A stretch of 6,515 nt of DNA from Bacillota bacterium (GCA_009787915.1 WQSK01000056.1:1-6515); one strand, 5' to 3'. Positions 1 to 5,070 are shown, numbered from the stretch's first letter. The notes: generated by a model from the sequence alone, not told the origin. Numbers and translations are program-made.

Positions 1-1
1 T

Positions 2-403
2 AACCAAACAATAGCAAATCTTGAAAACCAAGCGTACACCGATAGCAATTTAATCATAAACCTTAACAATCAAATCACAATACTAAACAATACCGCAACG
101 GCAAACGCAAACACGATAAATGGACTTAACAATCAAATCAGCAATCTAAATACGGCAATCACGACCTACCGCAATCTCGCAAACGCACCTAGATTTTCGG
201 TTGTGTTCCTACACGGCGAAAATGTCATGGGGCAACAAGTTATCGCAAGCGGTGGTTTTGTTTCGCCAGTCATAGAGCCTGATGCCCCGCGCTTTGTTGG
301 TTGGGGGTTACTCGGTCAAAATGGAACTGTCAACATCTACACACATCCGATTACTCGCAACACAATTTTCACGGCAAGATTTAGTTTGCCACCTGCGGCG
401 TGA
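2..403 (+). CDS. Partial fibre/adhesin-like protein: coiled coil plus Listeria-Bacteroides-type repeat domain
   Basis: The frame is open from the left edge, giving the last 133 residues of a longer protein. Residues about 1-60 form an Asn/Thr-rich coiled coil: positions spaced 3-4-3-4 are mostly I, L or A (I4, L7, A11, I18, L21, I25, L28, A32, I39, L42, I46, L49, I53), and LNNQI occurs twice 21 residues apart. Residues about 65-129 resemble one Listeria-Bacteroides repeat (List_Bact_rpt/Flg_new): a beta strand FSVVF, a QxVxxGGxVxxP-like stretch, a G-W pair (GWGL), and a closing strand ending FTARF. This repeat is known from surface proteins of Gram-positive bacteria. A stalk plus a terminal beta domain suggests a receptor-binding protein (pIII-like role) or tail-fibre analogue; that role is inferred. 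The stop TGA lies 8 bases before the next start. The true start is outside the window. Confidence 0.75.
   Translation, partial: NQTIANLENQAYTDSNLIINLNNQITILNNTATANANTINGLNNQISNLNTAITTYRNLANAPRFSVVFLHGENVMGQQVIASGGFVSPVIEPDAPRFVGWGLLGQNGTVNIYTHPITRNTIFTARFSLPPAA
62..140 (+). repeat. 16-bp direct repeat, 63-bp period, inside the coiled-coil coding region
   Basis: The 16-mer CTTAACAATCAAATCA occurs at 62-77 and again at 125-140, exactly 63 bases apart. That is 21 codons, or three heptads, so the coiled-coil register is kept. Both copies encode LNNQI. This looks like an internal duplication of a stalk segment, a place where fibre length could change by recombination. Confidence 0.8.
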
Positions 404-406
404 GGT
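402..406 (+). promoter_or_regulatory. Shine-Dalgarno for the 412 start
   Basis: GAGGT lies 5 bases before ATG 412. It favours ATG 412 over the in-frame GTG at 400, which has no such site and would overlap the upstream stop codon. The site overlaps the TGA of the preceding gene (401-403), suggesting coupled translation. Confidence 0.65.
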
Positions 407-411
407 GTAAT

Positions 412-1791
412 ATGTGGAATTTTTTGAAATGGTTGTTGATTTTCAAAACTGTGGTTGTAATTGTTGTTGGGTCTTTGTTAATTGCAAGTGGTGGCACGTT
501 TTGGGGGTTAGTTGACCGCCGACAAAATGACACCGACACACCGCCATATGAACAGGTCGCGCCAGTTATGGCCGCGAACAAAACCCCACTACGCGCAAGC
601 ATGATAGAGCCACGGCAACCGCGCCGCCCTGCATATCGTGACGAGGGATATATTTACAATGACCGAGGCAACCGCTTATTTGTGTTAGAGGACTTAGGGT
701 TGATTGTTTCGGATAATGCCGATGTGGTTGTAATTGACGGCGAAAGCAGACCGATATTGTATTGCACCGAAAAAGAAAAGTTTATTGATTCCGCAGGGCG
801 CGCGCTTAACATTTGGATTGACAGTATGCACCGCGCAATCTTACGAGGTGGCACACGTCAAACAATTCCTATCTCATTGGACAACAATGTTGTGCTGATT
901 AACGTGAGGTATCAAAACGATTATGTTCTCACTTACGCATTTCATACTACAAGTCGGCGCGCATGGTGGGATAGGGCTTTTAATCTCGCACGTTGGGGAA
1001 CGGGCGCACACAATCATTATTTCCATGATGTAACAGGCAACCGAATACCGCTTAATACGATTTCGCAGAGGACAAATTGGTCTGGGGTCGGCTCGGTCTT
1101 GGCGAACATACACCCCGGGCTATTTGTTATCCGCGCCCTGTTCACGAGTTCGCCATTCGTCCAAATGGTTGATGTTTTGGAACGCACAACCTTGCGAGAT
1201 TTAATGCAGACTATCCGAAACGTGCAATATCATCCGTTCCCAAGATTGAGGTGTCCTGTGGTCAATCGGTATGTGCGCACGAGTGACGGCAACTATGTTT
1301 TTATCTCGCCACGGACTTATCAATTTTTCTCGGTGGATATGTTGCCGTTGTTCAGCATGACAAATAGAGGCTTGCCTTTGGTGTTTCATGGTGGGGATAT
1401 TATCACAACTGACGAGAGGCAACAGGAAATCACAAACGGTGTTTTGGTTGGGGTTTACACGACAACACAACTTTTAATGCAAGGCGAGGAGTTCCACCTC
1501 GGAATTATCACGACAAGTTTTGGGATGTTCTCTGTGCCGATTTTTTACGACGAGGGTCGTTGGAACTCTGCGACTGGGGACGACATTACGGATGAGATTA
1601 ACGACCAAACGCGCCACATCATAATTGACGGCGATAGCCTTATGGAATGGCTCTACAACATCATCGGAAGTGGACAGTTAGGGTTGGCATTGTCGATTGT
1701 GTTTTGGGTCGTGGTTGTTTTCGCGGTGTTGATTCTTATTGGGATTTTTACGCGCGTGATAAGTTTCGCGTTTGGGGATAGCAAGAGATGA
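412..1791 (+). CDS. Membrane-anchored virion/adsorption protein candidate (459 aa, unrecognised family)
   Basis: I do not recognise the family. From ATG 412 the protein has 459 residues. Residues about 8-30 form a hydrophobic segment after a short Lys-containing N-terminus (signal anchor or signal peptide, with an IASGG stretch that could be cleaved). Residues about 423-446 form a second strong hydrophobic segment (V/I/L/F rich), followed by a basic tail ending SKR. The roughly 390 residues between them are polar and look beta-rich, so they probably sit outside the membrane with both ends inside. A leader, a large exposed domain and a C-terminal anchor, just upstream of zot, is the layout and position of pIII/pVI minor coat proteins in filamentous phages; this assignment rests on topology and context only. 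Its TGA overlaps the ATG of the next gene (ATGA), indicating translational coupling. An assembly protein is the main alternative. Confidence 0.8.
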   Translation: MWNFLKWLLIFKTVVVIVVGSLLIASGGTFWGLVDRRQNDTDTPPYEQVAPVMAANKTPLRASMIEPRQPRRPAYRDEGYIYNDRGNRLFVLEDLGLIVSDNADVVVIDGESRPILYCTEKEKFIDSAGRALNIWIDSMHRAILRGGTRQTIPISLDNNVVLINVRYQNDYVLTYAFHTTSRRAWWDRAFNLARWGTGAHNHYFHDVTGNRIPLNTISQRTNWSGVGSVLANIHPGLFVIRALFTSSPFVQMVDVLERTTLRDLMQTIRNVQYHPFPRLRCPVVNRYVRTSDGNYVFISPRTYQFFSVDMLPLFSMTNRGLPLVFHGGDIITTDERQQEITNGVLVGVYTTTQLLMQGEEFHLGIITTSFGMFSVPIFYDEGRWNSATGDDITDEINDQTRHIIIDGDSLMEWLYNIIGSGQLGLALSIVFWVVVVFAVLILIGIFTRVISFAFGDSKR

Positions 1792-2600
1792 TTACCATAA
1801 TCTTTGGGTCGCCGAGGGCAGGTAAAACTGCCCTTATGACCCACCTATTGACAACCGCGATGTTTGACCGCGCGAGGTATCGCGATATGGCACGAGCCAT
1901 TGAAAATAAAAACGAAAATGGTTTTTGCTTGTCTATCCCTCGGCATTGTGTGGTTGCCAACTATGATGTTATTGGGCGCAAGTTTGGTTTTCGCCCTCGA
2001 ATATCAAGGCGGATAAATCCGTTTAGGCTCGGTTACGCAAACGACAAGGTCAAGACACATTTTTTAGAGCCTTACACTTTGGTAGGAATAACAGAGGGGC
2101 AAAAGTATTTTAACTCGCGGATGTCGTTGTATTATCCTGATTGGCAAAGTCGTTGGTTTGAACAACATGGTCACAATAACTATGACATTTTTATTGATGT
2201 GCAAAGACCAAAGTTAATTGATTTGAATATCCGCGAATTGGCGCAGTTTATCGAGATTGTCAAAAAAGAAAACCGCCACGATCCAAACGGGCGCGTTATC
2301 GGTATCAAGTGGATAGTACGGCGAATTACAGGCTCGGCAGAGTTAGAACAATATTTTGCAAGTGGCAAGCGCGACACATCGACATATACACAAGAGATTA
2401 TTACTTGTGACTACAATGTCCATGCTTGTTATAACTCGCAGATGTGCAAGCCCAAATTTTATGAAGGTCACATGGACGAGGACTTTGACACAAAGACCGC
2501 GGAATTACTGCAAGAAAATTTTGACGGATATATCGAGTATCTGAGGAAACTCGATGACGAATTACCAAAAGATTTTTACATGAAAAAGGGGGTCGCATAA
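1788..2600 (+). CDS. zot: Zot/pI-type filamentous phage assembly ATPase
   Basis: This 270-residue protein begins with a beta strand and a Walker A motif, G7-SPRA-G12-K13-T14, the N-terminal signature of the Zot/gene I family, which powers extrusion of filamentous phage through the inner membrane. A second conserved block at about 97-110 (TLVGITEGQKYFNSR) corresponds to the Walker B region, which commonly reads hhhhDEAQ; here E103 and Q105 are kept but the preceding Asp is T102. A third block at about 132-151 (YDIFIDVQRP...IRE) matches the family's strand ending in Gln plus a later Arg. No membrane segment follows the ATPase domain, whereas proteobacterial Zot/pI proteins have a C-terminal transmembrane and periplasmic part; this fits a host without an outer membrane. 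The start ATG overlaps the previous stop (ATGA). GGGGAT 8 bases upstream may be a weak ribosome site. The name reflects homology and implies no toxin activity. Confidence 0.88.
   Translation: MITIIFGSPRAGKTALMTHLLTTAMFDRARYRDMARAIENKNENGFCLSIPRHCVVANYDVIGRKFGFRPRISRRINPFRLGYANDKVKTHFLEPYTLVGITEGQKYFNSRMSLYYPDWQSRWFEQHGHNNYDIFIDVQRPKLIDLNIRELAQFIEIVKKENRHDPNGRVIGIKWIVRRITGSAELEQYFASGKRDTSTYTQEIITCDYNVHACYNSQMCKPKFYEGHMDEDFDTKTAELLQENFDGYIEYLRKLDDELPKDFYMKKGVA
2586..2593 (+). promoter_or_regulatory. Strong G-rich Shine-Dalgarno before the 79-aa gene
   Basis: AAGGGGGT ends 6 bases before ATG 2600. The identical octamer precedes rep at 2896-2903. It matches the canonical AAGGAGGT with A replaced by G, so it would pair with anti-SD through one G-U wobble. 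Confidence 0.65.
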
Positions 2601-2839
2601 TGGAATTTATCAAAAACGAATTGATAGACGAAGTATTACAAAAATACTTTGCGACATTCTCGATTACACTTGATACGGCGGAATTTGTACCCGACAAATA
2701 CGGACGCAAAATTCACAAGTTTATTTTTAAGAACATGAAAAAGAAATTTCGCGAAGTCAATCGAGCATACAAACAAAAGAAAAAGCAAACAGGCGGCGAG
2801 GCGGTAAGCCTGCGCGCCTCGCCGCCTGTTGCTAAATAA
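2600..2839 (+). CDS. Small basic protein of unknown function (79 aa)
   Basis: I do not recognise this protein. It has 79 residues, no membrane segment, and a strongly basic helical stretch at about 45-66 (many Lys and Arg, including KNMKKKFREVNRAYKQKKK), suggesting nucleic-acid binding. It starts at ATG 2600, overlapping the last base of the zot stop (TAATG), and has a strong Shine-Dalgarno, so it is almost certainly translated. Its last 17 or so codons lie inside a 16-bp GC-rich hairpin (2788-2830), so the C-terminal residues may be dictated by DNA structure rather than protein function. By position between the assembly gene and the origin, it might be a replication accessory, a single-stranded-DNA-binding protein, or a regulator; none is proven. 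Confidence 0.75.
   Translation: MEFIKNELIDEVLQKYFATFSITLDTAEFVPDKYGRKIHKFIFKNMKKKFREVNRAYKQKKKQTGGEAVSLRASPPVAK
2788..2830. repeat. 16-bp perfect GC-rich hairpin at the end of the 79-aa gene (packaging signal, lagging-strand origin or terminator)
   Basis: The arm at 2788-2803 (AACAGGCGGCGAGGCG) is the exact reverse complement of 2815-2830, with an 11-base loop at 2804-2814. Allowing one bulged A, the stem extends to GC at 2785-2786. No T-run follows on either strand, which weakens a simple intrinsic-terminator reading. In filamentous phages the packaging signal is a stable hairpin directly after the last structural gene and next to the replication origins; this hairpin sits in just that place, 22 bases before the origin hairpin. 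A single-strand origin is equally possible. The structure is certain; the role is inferred. Confidence 0.85.
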
Positions 2840-2852
2840 AAGGGTGTTGCCT

Positions 2853-2883
2853 GTGGGGGGCTTTACTACGTCTAGCCCCCCAC
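2853..2883 (+). other. Probable double-strand origin: TACTACG nick motif in a hairpin loop
   Basis: A perfect 10-bp stem, GTGGGGGGCT at 2853-2862 with AGCCCCCCAC at 2874-2883, closes an 11-base loop (2863-2873) containing TACTACG at 2864-2870. pMV158-family initiators are known to nick at TACTACG/AC exposed in a hairpin, and the initiator gene starts 25 bases downstream. Cleavage is therefore predicted after G2870. The base after the nick is T here, not A. A C-rich tract follows the loop. The combination of motif, hairpin and adjacent Rep_2 gene makes this a strong call. Confidence 0.88.
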
Positions 2884-2897
2884 TCAACATTCAACAA
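2884..2897 (+). repeat. Two tandem TCAACA(T/A) heptamers next to the origin hairpin
   Basis: TCAACAT at 2884-2890 is followed immediately by TCAACAA at 2891-2897. pMV158-type origins carry direct repeats bound by the initiator downstream of the nick hairpin. These two short copies could be such a binding locus, but with only two copies of seven bases, chance is possible. Confidence 0.4.
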
Positions 2898-2903
2898 GGG
2901 GGT
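2896..2903 (+). promoter_or_regulatory. Shine-Dalgarno of rep
   Basis: AAGGGGGT lies 5 bases before ATG 2909 and is the same octamer as at 2586-2593. It fixes the rep start. It lies directly next to the tandem heptamers, so initiator binding there could also limit rep expression. Confidence 0.7.
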
Positions 2904-2908
2904 ACATC

Positions 2909-3541
2909 ATGGACTTTACAAAAATAATGGCTACTTGGTGGTCTGGGAATTGCTACCATACCGAACAGTTAAAAGCCATTACATCGTCACCAGAGATAAA
3001 AGCATATGCGTACATCTTGCATGATAAATGTAAAATGAACGATAGCGAGGAACTGAAAAAACCGCATTATCATTTCTTAGTACAGTTATACAAAAATCAA
3101 AGAGGGTCTTGGTTTAAGCAATTCAAATCCGAGGATATGGGTATTGTGTTTGCTCAGCCTTGCCGAACACCTGACAAAGCATTTGATTATCTGATCCACG
3201 ACACCAACAACGCAAGAAAAGAGGGCAAACATTTATACGACCCAAGCGAGAGAGTATCGACAATAGAGAGTTTTGAAAACAACGACAAAAGGGATGACGA
3301 ACACGCAGAACTTTATGAGGATTTAATCGAGTTACTGCAAAGCAAAATCACATGGCACGACCTAATTAAAAAGAAACCCAAACGCATACACATGATAGCA
3401 AACATTAAAGTGGCATATGATTTGTTGCATTATGAGATACACGGATATAGATATTTTGACCGCCCACAACTTAAACCGCCAAAGGCGCAACCACAATTAA
3501 CAAAGGCAACACCCGAAGAAGAAAAAGATTTGCCATTCTAA
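2909..3541 (+). CDS. rep: Rolling-circle replication initiator, Rep_2 / pMV158 RepB type
   Basis: This 210-residue protein has the HUH endonuclease layout of pMV158 RepB, which is the same size. It would nick the origin hairpin 38 bases upstream of its own start codon and launch rolling-circle synthesis. Seen in sequence: a strand ending ILHDK (H38, D39); the metal-binding motif KKPHYHF (H53, H55); the block AFDYLIHDTNNARKEGKHLYD, with Y94 as the likely nicking tyrosine; and the conserved lysine-rich KEGKHLYD tail of the domain. The spacing matches RepB's LHDKD, HYH and YLTH blocks. One oddity is that the RepB metal-ligand Asp of LHDKD is C41 here. The residues after about 120 would be the oligomerisation domain, ending in a Pro/Lys-rich tail. 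The gene is followed within 10 bases by an intrinsic terminator. Confidence 0.9.
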   Translation: MDFTKIMATWWSGNCYHTEQLKAITSSPEIKAYAYILHDKCKMNDSEELKKPHYHFLVQLYKNQRGSWFKQFKSEDMGIVFAQPCRTPDKAFDYLIHDTNNARKEGKHLYDPSERVSTIESFENNDKRDDEHAELYEDLIELLQSKITWHDLIKKKPKRIHMIANIKVAYDLLHYEIHGYRYFDRPQLKPPKAQPQLTKATPEEEKDLPF

Positions 3542-3549
3542 CACCAAGC

Positions 3550-3579
3550 AAAAAGCCGAGTTTAATGCTCGGCTTTTTT
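3550..3579. terminator. Intrinsic terminator after rep, usable in both directions
   Basis: GCCGAG (3555-3560) pairs with CTCGGC (3568-3573) across a 7-base loop, preceded by five A and followed by six T (3574-3579). The A and T runs extend the stem to 11 bp and make it bidirectional. It closes the phage-like operon and could also end a minus-strand transcript from the 3584-3778 frame. Confidence 0.9.
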
Positions 3580-3583
3580 GATG

Positions 3584-3778
3584 TCATTCGGCTTTGGCAA
3601 AACTGCCGTTTATCCTGCCTTGTGTCAAGTGGTGCGTTTTCTTTGGATATTGCTTGCGCTTGTATTCGGCTATGATACCTGCAATACCATTGACAAATAT
3701 GTATCCGTCACTATAATTAATAGTAGAGTTTTCGCCGTCATTGTGTTCTACTCTTGTCGGTATTCCTCTGCCATACAA
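3584..3778 (-). CDS. Doubtful small or remnant frame (64 aa from TTG)
   Basis: The gap between the terminator and the nuclease gene (3580-3849) has no convincing gene. The best candidate is this minus-strand frame. Its only reasonable start is TTG at 3778, with no clear Shine-Dalgarno; the frame stays open for about 8 codons further upstream to a TAA. The composition is protein-like (RGIPTRVEHNDGENSTINYSDGY, a short hydrophobic VNGIAGIIA, then a basic KRKQYPKK segment). The stop sits 5 bases from the bidirectional terminator, as expected of a convergent gene. It may be the degraded end of a gene interrupted by the element, a small gene, or chance. The plus-strand frame across the same DNA looks like its shadow. 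Confidence 0.3.
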   Translation of the reverse strand: MYGRGIPTRVEHNDGENSTINYSDGYIFVNGIAGIIAEYKRKQYPKKTHHLTQGRINGSFAKAE

Positions 3779-3785
3779 TTCCGTA

Positions 3786-3814
3786 TTGACGTTTTTGTAA
3801 ATTTAGGTTACGAT
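3786..3814 (+). promoter_or_regulatory. Candidate promoter of the nuclease gene
   Basis: TTGACG (3786-3791) and TACGAT (3809-3814) are separated by 17 bases. They lie 35 bases before the 3850 start. The -35 match is 5 of 6 and the -10 match is 4 of 6. Confidence 0.45.
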
Positions 3815-3818
3815 AATA

Positions 3819-3835
3819 CATACACATTGTGTATG
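3819..3835. promoter_or_regulatory. 17-bp operator-like palindrome before the nuclease gene
   Basis: CATACACA-T-TGTGTATG is a perfect inverted repeat with 8-bp arms around one central base. It lies immediately downstream of the candidate -10 box, across the expected transcription start, and 14 bases before the start codon. That position suits a dimeric repressor. The arms are short and the single-base centre makes an RNA hairpin unlikely. Confidence 0.55.
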
Positions 3836-3849
3836 AAAGGTAACAACAT

Positions 3850-4407
3850 ATGATAATACGAATGATTAAATCTTTTTTGGGCGGCAAAGTCAGGCACGTT
3901 CCGATGACCGCGCCAATAGACCCCGCCCATGTACAGGCGGCAACTGTTCGCAGGGTCATCGACGGCGATACGATTGATGTCGCAATACCCGAGGCAAACA
4001 ACCCAAGAAAATCGACAATTCACAGAGTTCGGTTTATAGGTGCGGATGCACCTGAACTTAGGGGGCCCGAGCGCAAATACGGGAAAAAAGCCAAGGACTT
4101 TACAAAAAGATATTGCCGTAAAAACACACGGGTTTGGCTTGTTAGGATACCTGGGGCGAACAACGACGGCAACGCGACGGATGCGCACAGACGTCTTAGG
4201 CGACATGTTTGGATAAGGCAACCCCAGACTACCGAACGCGCGATGCGTAATGGGCAACTTGGTGCAATGTTGCTTCAGGCAGGTATGGCAAGGTGTGTTT
4301 CCGATACACGTGCAAATGCAAACAGCGATATTTTCTTGTCAATTCAAAATGAGGCCAGACGCGCCCGCCGCGGTATCTGGAAGTCACGAATGTTTCGCAA
4401 TCAGTGA
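3850..4407 (+). CDS. Staphylococcal-nuclease-like (thermonuclease, SNase) protein
   Basis: This 185-residue protein contains one SNase domain at about residues 29-178, an OB-fold Ca2+-dependent phosphodiesterase that cleaves DNA or RNA. The key positions are visible: VIDGDTIDV (D38, D40, T41), RVRFIGADAPEL (R61, D66, P68, E69) and DAHRRLRRHVWI (Arg at 114-115), matching the Asp-21, Arg-35, Asp-40, Glu-43 and Arg-87 positions of the classical enzyme. The late LGAMLLQAGMARC and EARRARRGIW blocks are also typical. The usual YGR before the last arginine is HRR. The 28-residue N-terminus is short and basic and lacks a convincing signal peptide, so the cellular location is unclear. AAAGGT about 8 bases before ATG 3850 supports the start; ATG 3862 is an in-frame alternative. 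A palindrome upstream suggests repressor control. It may be element cargo or a host gene. Confidence 0.88.
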   Translation: MIIRMIKSFLGGKVRHVPMTAPIDPAHVQAATVRRVIDGDTIDVAIPEANNPRKSTIHRVRFIGADAPELRGPERKYGKKAKDFTKRYCRKNTRVWLVRIPGANNDGNATDAHRRLRRHVWIRQPQTTERAMRNGQLGAMLLQAGMARCVSDTRANANSDIFLSIQNEARRARRGIWKSRMFRNQ

Positions 4408-4423
4408 AATTTTATTTTTAATA

Positions 4424-4450
4424 TTGCACAGTCCCAAACTGTGATATCCT
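4424..4450 (+). promoter_or_regulatory. Candidate leaderless promoter of the CDF gene
   Basis: TTGCAC (4424-4429) and TATCCT (4445-4450) are separated by a short 15-base spacer. The ATG follows 8 bases after the -10, so transcription would begin at or next to the start codon. No Shine-Dalgarno is present. The sub-optimal spacer contains a palindrome and hints at regulation. Confidence 0.5.
4427..4443. promoter_or_regulatory. Operator-like inverted repeat CACAGT-N5-ACTGTG
   Basis: Perfect 6-bp arms at 4427-4432 and 4438-4443 flank CCCAA. The repeat fills the spacer between the candidate -35 and -10 of a metal-transporter-like gene, so a bound repressor would block RNA polymerase. It has no following T-run, so it is not a good terminator for the nuclease gene. 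Confidence 0.45.
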
Positions 4451-4458
4451 AACTGCAT

Positions 4459-5070
4459 ATGGGCAATCCCGACACAAAGAATCATCACAGGAGTGTGGCA
4501 GGCACGTCTTTGGCGATAAATGCTATGCTTGCTTTTTTCAAAACTTTGACTGGGCTTTTGATGTTTAACCCCGCTATGTTTGTTGACGGCATACACTCGG
4601 GGCTTGACACCGTGTCATCTGGGCTTGTAACGGCATCTACTTTTGCGACGAAACGAAAACAGGTAACAGAAAAAATTATAAACTTTTTATTTGGAGTTAT
4701 AATGCTTGGAACCGCTACCCTGCTTATATTGTGGGCAATTCACGAGTTACACTATCCCACATTTGGAAGTTTCGTAAGTCCGTTTTTGTTCATCGTAGCC
4801 GTTTTTTCAATCGCAATGAAAGAGTTTCTTTATCACTATTGCAAACGTGCAGCACGGAAAGCCGATTGCAGTACGCTTAAAACAGAAGCAATAAGCCACC
4901 GTGTAGACGCATTATCATCTGTGTTCGTTATAATCGGTTATATACTAACGATAAGCACAGACAACGTAGATTACCAAATCTATGCGATTTTTGGAATAGC
5001 CACCCTCATCACAATTACTGGCCTCGTGTTTATTTACAAATCTGTTTTTGGGGTTCGGTCTTTACATTGA
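4459..5070 (+). CDS. Cation diffusion facilitator (CDF) transporter, membrane domain only
   Basis: This 203-residue protein has six predicted hydrophobic segments (about 13-35, 38-60, 75-96, 104-127, 151-168, 175-195), the CDF fold that exports divalent metals such as Zn2+, Mn2+ or Fe2+ in exchange for protons. Helix 2 carries FVDGIHSGLD, with H46 and D50 at the positions of the transport-site ligands. The start of helix 5 reads SHRVDALSS, where the family usually has HHRSDALSS: D150 is kept but the first His is S146, so the binding site may hold three ligands or prefer another ion. The protein ends right after helix 6, lacking the roughly 80-residue cytoplasmic ferredoxin-like domain of typical CDFs; such short forms are known. 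The start ATG 4459 has no Shine-Dalgarno and follows a -10-like hexamer by 8 bases. The substrate cannot be told. Confidence 0.85.
   Translation: MGNPDTKNHHRSVAGTSLAINAMLAFFKTLTGLLMFNPAMFVDGIHSGLDTVSSGLVTASTFATKRKQVTEKIINFLFGVIMLGTATLLILWAIHELHYPTFGSFVSPFLFIVAVFSIAMKEFLYHYCKRAARKADCSTLKTEAISHRVDALSSVFVIIGYILTISTDNVDYQIYAIFGIATLITITGLVFIYKSVFGVRSLH

Larger units (their letters stand above)
1..3579 (+). mobile_element. Right part of an inovirus-type (filamentous phage) element with a rolling-circle replication module
   Basis: All genes from the left edge to the terminator at 3555-3579 run on the plus strand and are closely packed. They follow the filamentous-phage order: adhesin-like protein, large membrane protein, Zot/pI ATPase, then replication. 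The Zot Walker A motif, the Rep_2-type initiator and a nick-site hairpin are seen directly; calling the whole an inovirus is inference from their combination. No major coat protein, single-strand binding protein or integrase/transposase is recognisable here, so the left end is missing. I cannot tell whether this is an integrated prophage, a free replicative form or a satellite. The right boundary is placed at the terminator because gene style changes afterwards; no attachment repeat can be tested with only one end present. Confidence 0.8.

Noticed and set aside
1..180. Repetitive A-rich stretch as a CRISPR array or iterons
   Set aside because: The repeat is coding, in frame, with a heptad pattern and only two copies; there are no regular spacers.
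400..411. GTG start at 400 for the 459-aa protein
   Set aside because: It overlaps the preceding stop and has no ribosome site, whereas ATG 412 has GAGGT 5 bases upstream and gives a proper N-terminal membrane segment.
1788..2600. Zot as an enterotoxin
   Set aside because: The toxin activity of the Vibrio protein is attributed to its C-terminal part, which is missing here; the ATPase/assembly role is the supported reading.
2401..2709. Minus-strand 102-aa frame across the zot end and the 79-aa gene
   Set aside because: Both plus-strand genes there have strong start signals and stop-start overlap; the minus frame has no support.
3710..3724. ACTAT-N5-ATAGT as a possible dif/Xer attachment site
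   Set aside because: Arms are only 5 bp, the layout is not the 11-6-11 of dif, and the other end of the element is not available for comparison.
3578..3853. Plus-strand 91-aa hydrophobic frame between the terminator and the nuclease gene
   Set aside because: It starts inside the terminator T-run, has no Shine-Dalgarno or promoter, overlaps the nuclease start, and its composition looks like the antisense of the more protein-like minus-strand frame.
3808..4257. Long minus-strand frame of 149 aa opposite the nuclease gene
   Set aside because: It is fully covered by a confident SNase domain on the plus strand, and its Pro/Arg/Cys-rich composition is typical of an antisense shadow.
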